The translations under genes were made by a program, and so were the position numbers. A stretch of DNA of 10,121 nucleotides from an uncultured Ruminococcus sp. GTDB lineage: Bacteria; Bacillota; Clostridia; Oscillospirales; Ruminococcaceae. Positions 8,035 through 10,121 of this stretch are shown here, piece after piece. The stretch lies in contig USCU01000024.1 in NCBI GenBank assembly GCA_900553335.1, positions 1-10,121 on the forward strand. Direction: 5' to 3'. The notes beneath the pieces are model-generated. The model worked only from the letters and a program-made list of their open reading frames with translations. It searched no databases and had not been told where the DNA came from. Position 1 is the stretch's first letter; the number at the start of each line of letters is the position of its first letter.

Positions 8035-8640
8035 TCATAATTCTTCCGTCTTGAAGGTAGTATAACCTTCGTAGTAGTAGCTGTGGTCGATGCCTTTCAT
8101 ATAGACCTCACGGCTATTGATGTCATCGGTCAAAGCGTTTTTGAGGATATGTTTGATTTCAATATCTTTAATCGGACTACGCTCCATAGCAAGAAGATAG
8201 TCCTCTTTATCTACACGGCTCCAATCAACAACCTTGCCGAGCTCTTTTTTGAAAATCAGATCAAGCCAAATGCGAGTGCTGCGCCCGTTTCCTTCTCTGA
8301 AAGGGTGGGCGATATTCATTTCTACATATTTTTCTACAATCTCATCAAAAGTGGACTGCGGCATTTTATCAATATTTTCGAGTGCCGCCTCCAAATACAT
8401 AAGCGGTGCAAAGCGGAAGTTGCCTTTTGCAAGATTGACCGTTCTAACTTTGCCTGCAAAATCGTAAATCTCATCAAAAAGGTATTTATGAATGGCTTTC
8501 AGGGAAGAAAAAGTCCCTGCCTCTAATGTATCAAGTATGCCGTTTTCAAAAAGCTCCAATGCTTTTTTCTTGCTGATGCGTTCTTCCGCCTCAGCAAGTT
8601 CGGGCGAAGATGTAATCCCTAATTTATTTTCAAGCGCCAT
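8035..8640 (-). CDS. fic: Class III Fic protein adenylyltransferase (C-terminal inhibitory motif)
   Basis: 201 residues, the compact size of class III Fic proteins such as those of Neisseria and Enterococcus. The full active-site motif HPFREGNGRSTR is at 112-123: His112 is the catalytic base, Glu116 binds Mg2+, and Arg120 and Arg123 hold the ATP phosphates. The C-terminal helix carries SYYYEG at 187-192, which fits the inhibitory motif (S/T)xxxE(G/N) with Ser187 and Glu191. In this class the helix folds over the ATP site and keeps the enzyme off until it is released. The expected activity is AMP transfer to a host protein, possibly a DNA topoisomerase subunit as known for NmFic; the target here is not known. 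The ATG at 8640 has GGAGGTG just upstream, and the gene starts 20 bases after the HTH gene, clearly in one transcript with it and with the second fic gene. Confidence 0.94.
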   Translation of the reverse strand: MALENKLGITSSPELAEAEERISKKKALELFENGILDTLEAGTFSSLKAIHKYLFDEIYDFAGKVRTVNLAKGNFRFAPLMYLEAALENIDKMPQSTFDEIVEKYVEMNIAHPFREGNGRSTRIWLDLIFKKELGKVVDWSRVDKEDYLLAMERSPIKDIEIKHILKNALTDDINSREVYMKGIDHSYYYEGYTTFKTEEL

Positions 8641-8660
8641 AACGCACCTCCAAAATCAAC

Positions 8661-8849
8661 TTATTTATCAGCTGCAACGCCAGATTTCATCCAAGCATCC
8701 ACTTCGCTGATTTTGAATTTCCACAGTCTGCCTATCTTTGCGGCGGGCATATTGCGACGTTCAATCCAGTCAAGAACGGTATCACGGCTAACGCCTAAAT
8801 ATTCCATTATTTCTTTCATCGAGTACCAGCGTTCAAGGTTGTTATCCAT
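8661..8849 (-). CDS. Small excisionase/MerR-like helix-turn-helix DNA-binding protein
   Basis: 62 residues. The whole protein is one HTH_17-type domain: YSMKEIMEYLGVSRDTVLDWI (9-29) gives the helix-turn-helix, and NMPAAKIGRLWKFKISEVDAWM (33-54) gives the wing and last helix, the standard pattern of excisionase-family proteins. It is the first gene after a strong promoter and is followed 20 bases later by fic. Its ATG at 8849 has GGAGGA about 8 bases upstream. Proteins of this type act as recombination directionality factors or as small regulators. No integrase or attachment site is visible, so a regulator of the operon is the better guess here, perhaps acting at the dyad next to the promoter. 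The family call is firm; the role is inference. Confidence 0.88.
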   Translation of the reverse strand: MDNNLERWYSMKEIMEYLGVSRDTVLDWIERRNMPAAKIGRLWKFKISEVDAWMKSGVAADK

Positions 8850-8881
8850 AATGAAATCCTCCGATTACACAAAAATACAAT

Positions 8882-8900
8882 TATACAGTATATATTATAC
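8882..8900. promoter_or_regulatory. Possible operator: overlapping dyads at the transcription start
   Basis: The plus strand reads TATAC-A-GTATA (8882-8892), a perfect 5-base dyad, and the GTATA pairs again with a TATAC at 8896-8900. The site overlaps the -10 box and the predicted start site, where a bound repressor would block transcription. Candidate binders are the HTH protein or the winged-helix Fic protein. The repeats are short and AT-rich, so chance is a real alternative. Confidence 0.35.
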
Positions 8901-8922
8901 CGCTATTGCGATCAAAAATCAA
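8894..8922 (-). promoter_or_regulatory. Sigma-70-type promoter of the HTH-fic-fic-restriction operon
   Basis: On the minus strand, -35 TTGATT (8917-8922), a 17-base spacer, and a perfect -10 TATAAT (8894-8899). The start of transcription would be near 8887, giving a leader of about 38 bases before the HTH gene's ATG at 8849. It is the only promoter I can support in the window. Because the later gaps are short and show no terminator, it may serve the whole operon down to the left edge. Confidence 0.75.
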
Positions 8923-8980
8923 GGTTTAATATGGGCTTATTCAGAGTTTTATAGGAAATCTCATAATTGGATTTTGTGTA

Positions 8981-9020
8981 TTTACAAGAATAAGGCAGAG
9001 AGCAACAACTCTCTGCCTTA
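8981..9020 (-). terminator. Intrinsic terminator of the ATPase gene
   Basis: A perfect 12-bp stem (TAAGGCAGAGAG at 8991-9002, CTCTCTGCCTTA at 9009-9020) with a 6-base loop starts two bases after the ATPase stop codon. On the minus strand it is followed by a T-rich run (TTCTTGT, 8990-8984). The plus-strand side also has TTTT, so it may work both ways, but there is no gene on that strand. It separates the ATPase gene from the operon promoter. Confidence 0.85.
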
Positions 9021-9022
9021 TT

Positions 9023-10121
9023 TTAATGCCCCCTGCTTCTTACAAAAGACGGAACGAAGCGAGGATGGTTTATTCGATTGTAATCTTTGTTGTACTCTGC
9101 AAAAAGAGATTTGAGCTGAACGATATGCACATTGTCATAAATTTGGTTCAGTTTCCAAAACTTATCCGGCACACGGTTGACGGTGCATAGGAAATACTCG
9201 TTTTGGTAGAACGGATGGTCTGCTGTTGAGGCTTTTTCAATCTTATTCCAAAGCGTAATATCCAACCCATTACTGAAAATCGTATCGAAATAAGCATAGG
9301 TATTTCTTTTTCCTTTATAGGCAAAGTCAAAGGTTATATCTCCAAGTTTTACAGCTCGGTTTGCTTCGTTTTCTGTGTTAATATACTCGATTGAAATAGA
9401 ATTGATGTTATTCTTCAGCCAGTAATAACACATATCCTTGTAGAAATTAGAAAGCACAACATCGTTAAAATACTGCGTGAATTTACTATAAACCTCTTCA
9501 CAGAAACTGCCGTCGCCATTTGGTACAGCGGTGAGAAGTGTTTTGTACCACAGGGTTAAATAGCTATTTGCCGGGTAGTATTTCGTATGCCCGTTTTTGA
9601 CGTGAACTTTACGAACCAATCCATACTCACACAAGGCTTTTATGTATTTGTCACATTTGTTTTTCGGGTAACAAGAAAACCTTGCAAGCTCGCTGATTCT
9701 GTTTTGACCGTTTGCCATACCATAAAGCAGAGTGTTATAGCTTTCAGGCGTGCGAAAACTTCCACGCATCCACTCGACTACCAGCCGGTAAAACAAAGAA
9801 TTTGTATTCAGCATTGCCTTCAAATTTTCTTCAAAGCTTAGCTCTGTACTGTAAAGAGACAAGAGAGCTGGAATACCCGAAGTAAGGCAGAAAATGCTTA
9901 CGGCATCTTTATCGCTTACAGATAATAGTTCAGAGATTTCCTGCGTGGAAAGAGACTCAGCAATAAGTTCCTGATATGGAACACCGATATTATCCCACGG
10001 TCTGCCCATTAAAATAATTGCTGTATCAGGATTGTTTTCTAAAAATAAGGTCAGTTCCAAATAGAATTCATCTTTATCATTTCGCTCGCCTACACTGTCA
10101 AAAAAGACAGTGGGGCGTTTT
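9023..10121 (-). CDS. AAA-family ATPase with DUF234-like C-terminal region (N-terminus cut off)
   Basis: 365 residues are visible and the frame stays open to the right edge, so the gene is 5'-truncated; a TTG at 10060 is not the start because coding sense (KRPTVFFDSVGERNDKDEFYLEL) continues upstream of it. TVFFDSVGE looks like a Walker B strand, and IILMGRPWDN about 25 residues later fits a sensor-1 position. The Walker A loop lies outside the window. A winged helix follows (about 9605-9745: NTLLYGMANGQNRISELARF and later KYIKALCEYGLVRKV), then YYPANSYLTLWYKTLL, typical of the bacterial/archaeal ATPases with a DUF234 domain, and a C-terminal region (about 9023-9420) that in this family resembles a degenerate restriction-endonuclease fold. 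These proteins are cytoplasmic; their job is mostly unknown. It ends in its own terminator and so is not part of the restriction operon. Confidence 0.82.
   Translation of the reverse strand, partial: KRPTVFFDSVGERNDKDEFYLELTLFLENNPDTAIILMGRPWDNIGVPYQELIAESLSTQEISELLSVSDKDAVSIFCLTSGIPALLSLYSTELSFEENLKAMLNTNSLFYRLVVEWMRGSFRTPESYNTLLYGMANGQNRISELARFSCYPKNKCDKYIKALCEYGLVRKVHVKNGHTKYYPANSYLTLWYKTLLTAVPNGDGSFCEEVYSKFTQYFNDVVLSNFYKDMCYYWLKNNINSISIEYINTENEANRAVKLGDITFDFAYKGKRNTYAYFDTIFSNGLDITLWNKIEKASTADHPFYQNEYFLCTVNRVPDKFWKLNQIYDNVHIVQLKSLFAEYNKDYNRINHPRFVPSFVRSRGH

Noticed and set aside
8083-8526. 147-residue open frame on the plus strand
   Set aside because: It is opposite the class III fic gene, which has a full catalytic motif; the plus-strand product has no recognisable feature.
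10058-10060. TTG as start of the ATPase gene
   Set aside because: The frame stays open and protein-like upstream to the window edge, including a Walker B-like strand, and no ribosome binding site precedes the TTG.
10093-10112. Perfect 7-bp inverted repeat (CACTGTC, six A, GACAGTG)
   Set aside because: The T-run is in the loop and not after the stem, and the sequence encodes the probable Walker B strand VFFDSVG, so it is coding sequence and not a terminator. A fold-back artifact so near the contig end cannot be fully excluded.

Overview
The window looks like one complete short-read contig. Bases 1-50 are not genomic: they are an Illumina Nextera i5 adapter (sequencing-primer part, an 8-base index, and the 19-bp Tn5 mosaic end). 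Genomic sequence starts at 51, and the last gene runs off the right edge at 10121. The DNA is AT-rich, every gene is on the minus strand, and nearly all have strong AGGAGG-type ribosome binding sites. With the best-remembered protein resemblances, this suggests a low-GC Gram-positive bacterium of the Clostridia/Bacillota type. That assignment is an inference; there is no rRNA or marker gene here.

Layout, read in the direction of transcription (right to left). (1) 10121-9023: C-terminal part of a DUF234-like AAA ATPase, closed by a perfect 12-bp stem terminator at 8991-9020. (2) 8922-8882: a clear sigma-70-type promoter with a small dyad at its start site. (3) 8849-8661: a 62-residue excisionase/MerR-like HTH protein. 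(4) 8640-8035: a Fic AMP-transferase with a canonical motif and a C-terminal self-inhibitory motif. (5) 8014-6932: a second, unrelated-type Fic protein with an N-terminal VbhA-antitoxin-like segment, an altered Fic motif and a C-terminal winged helix. (6) 6818-4461: a GmrSD-like DUF262-DUF1524(HNH) protein with a C-terminal EVE/PUA-like domain, likely a modification-dependent (type IV) restriction enzyme. (7) 4405-2009: an HsdM-type N6-adenine methyltransferase with an N-terminal HsdR-like PD-(D/E)xK nuclease domain fused to it. (8) 1998-592: HsdS specificity subunit. (9) 568-51: the first 172 residues of the next operon gene, probably the helicase/translocase partner.

Genes 3-9 are separated by only 10-113 bases with no convincing internal promoter or terminator, so they probably form one defence operon. 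It combines a type I-like restriction-modification module in which the nuclease sits on the M subunit, a type IV-like enzyme that would read modified DNA, and two Fic enzymes with different built-in inhibitors. The Fic pair may act as a toxin/guard layer if restriction fails, but that functional link is inference. No tRNA, rRNA, CRISPR array, insertion sequence or origin was seen, and no stretch over 300 bases lacks a gene.
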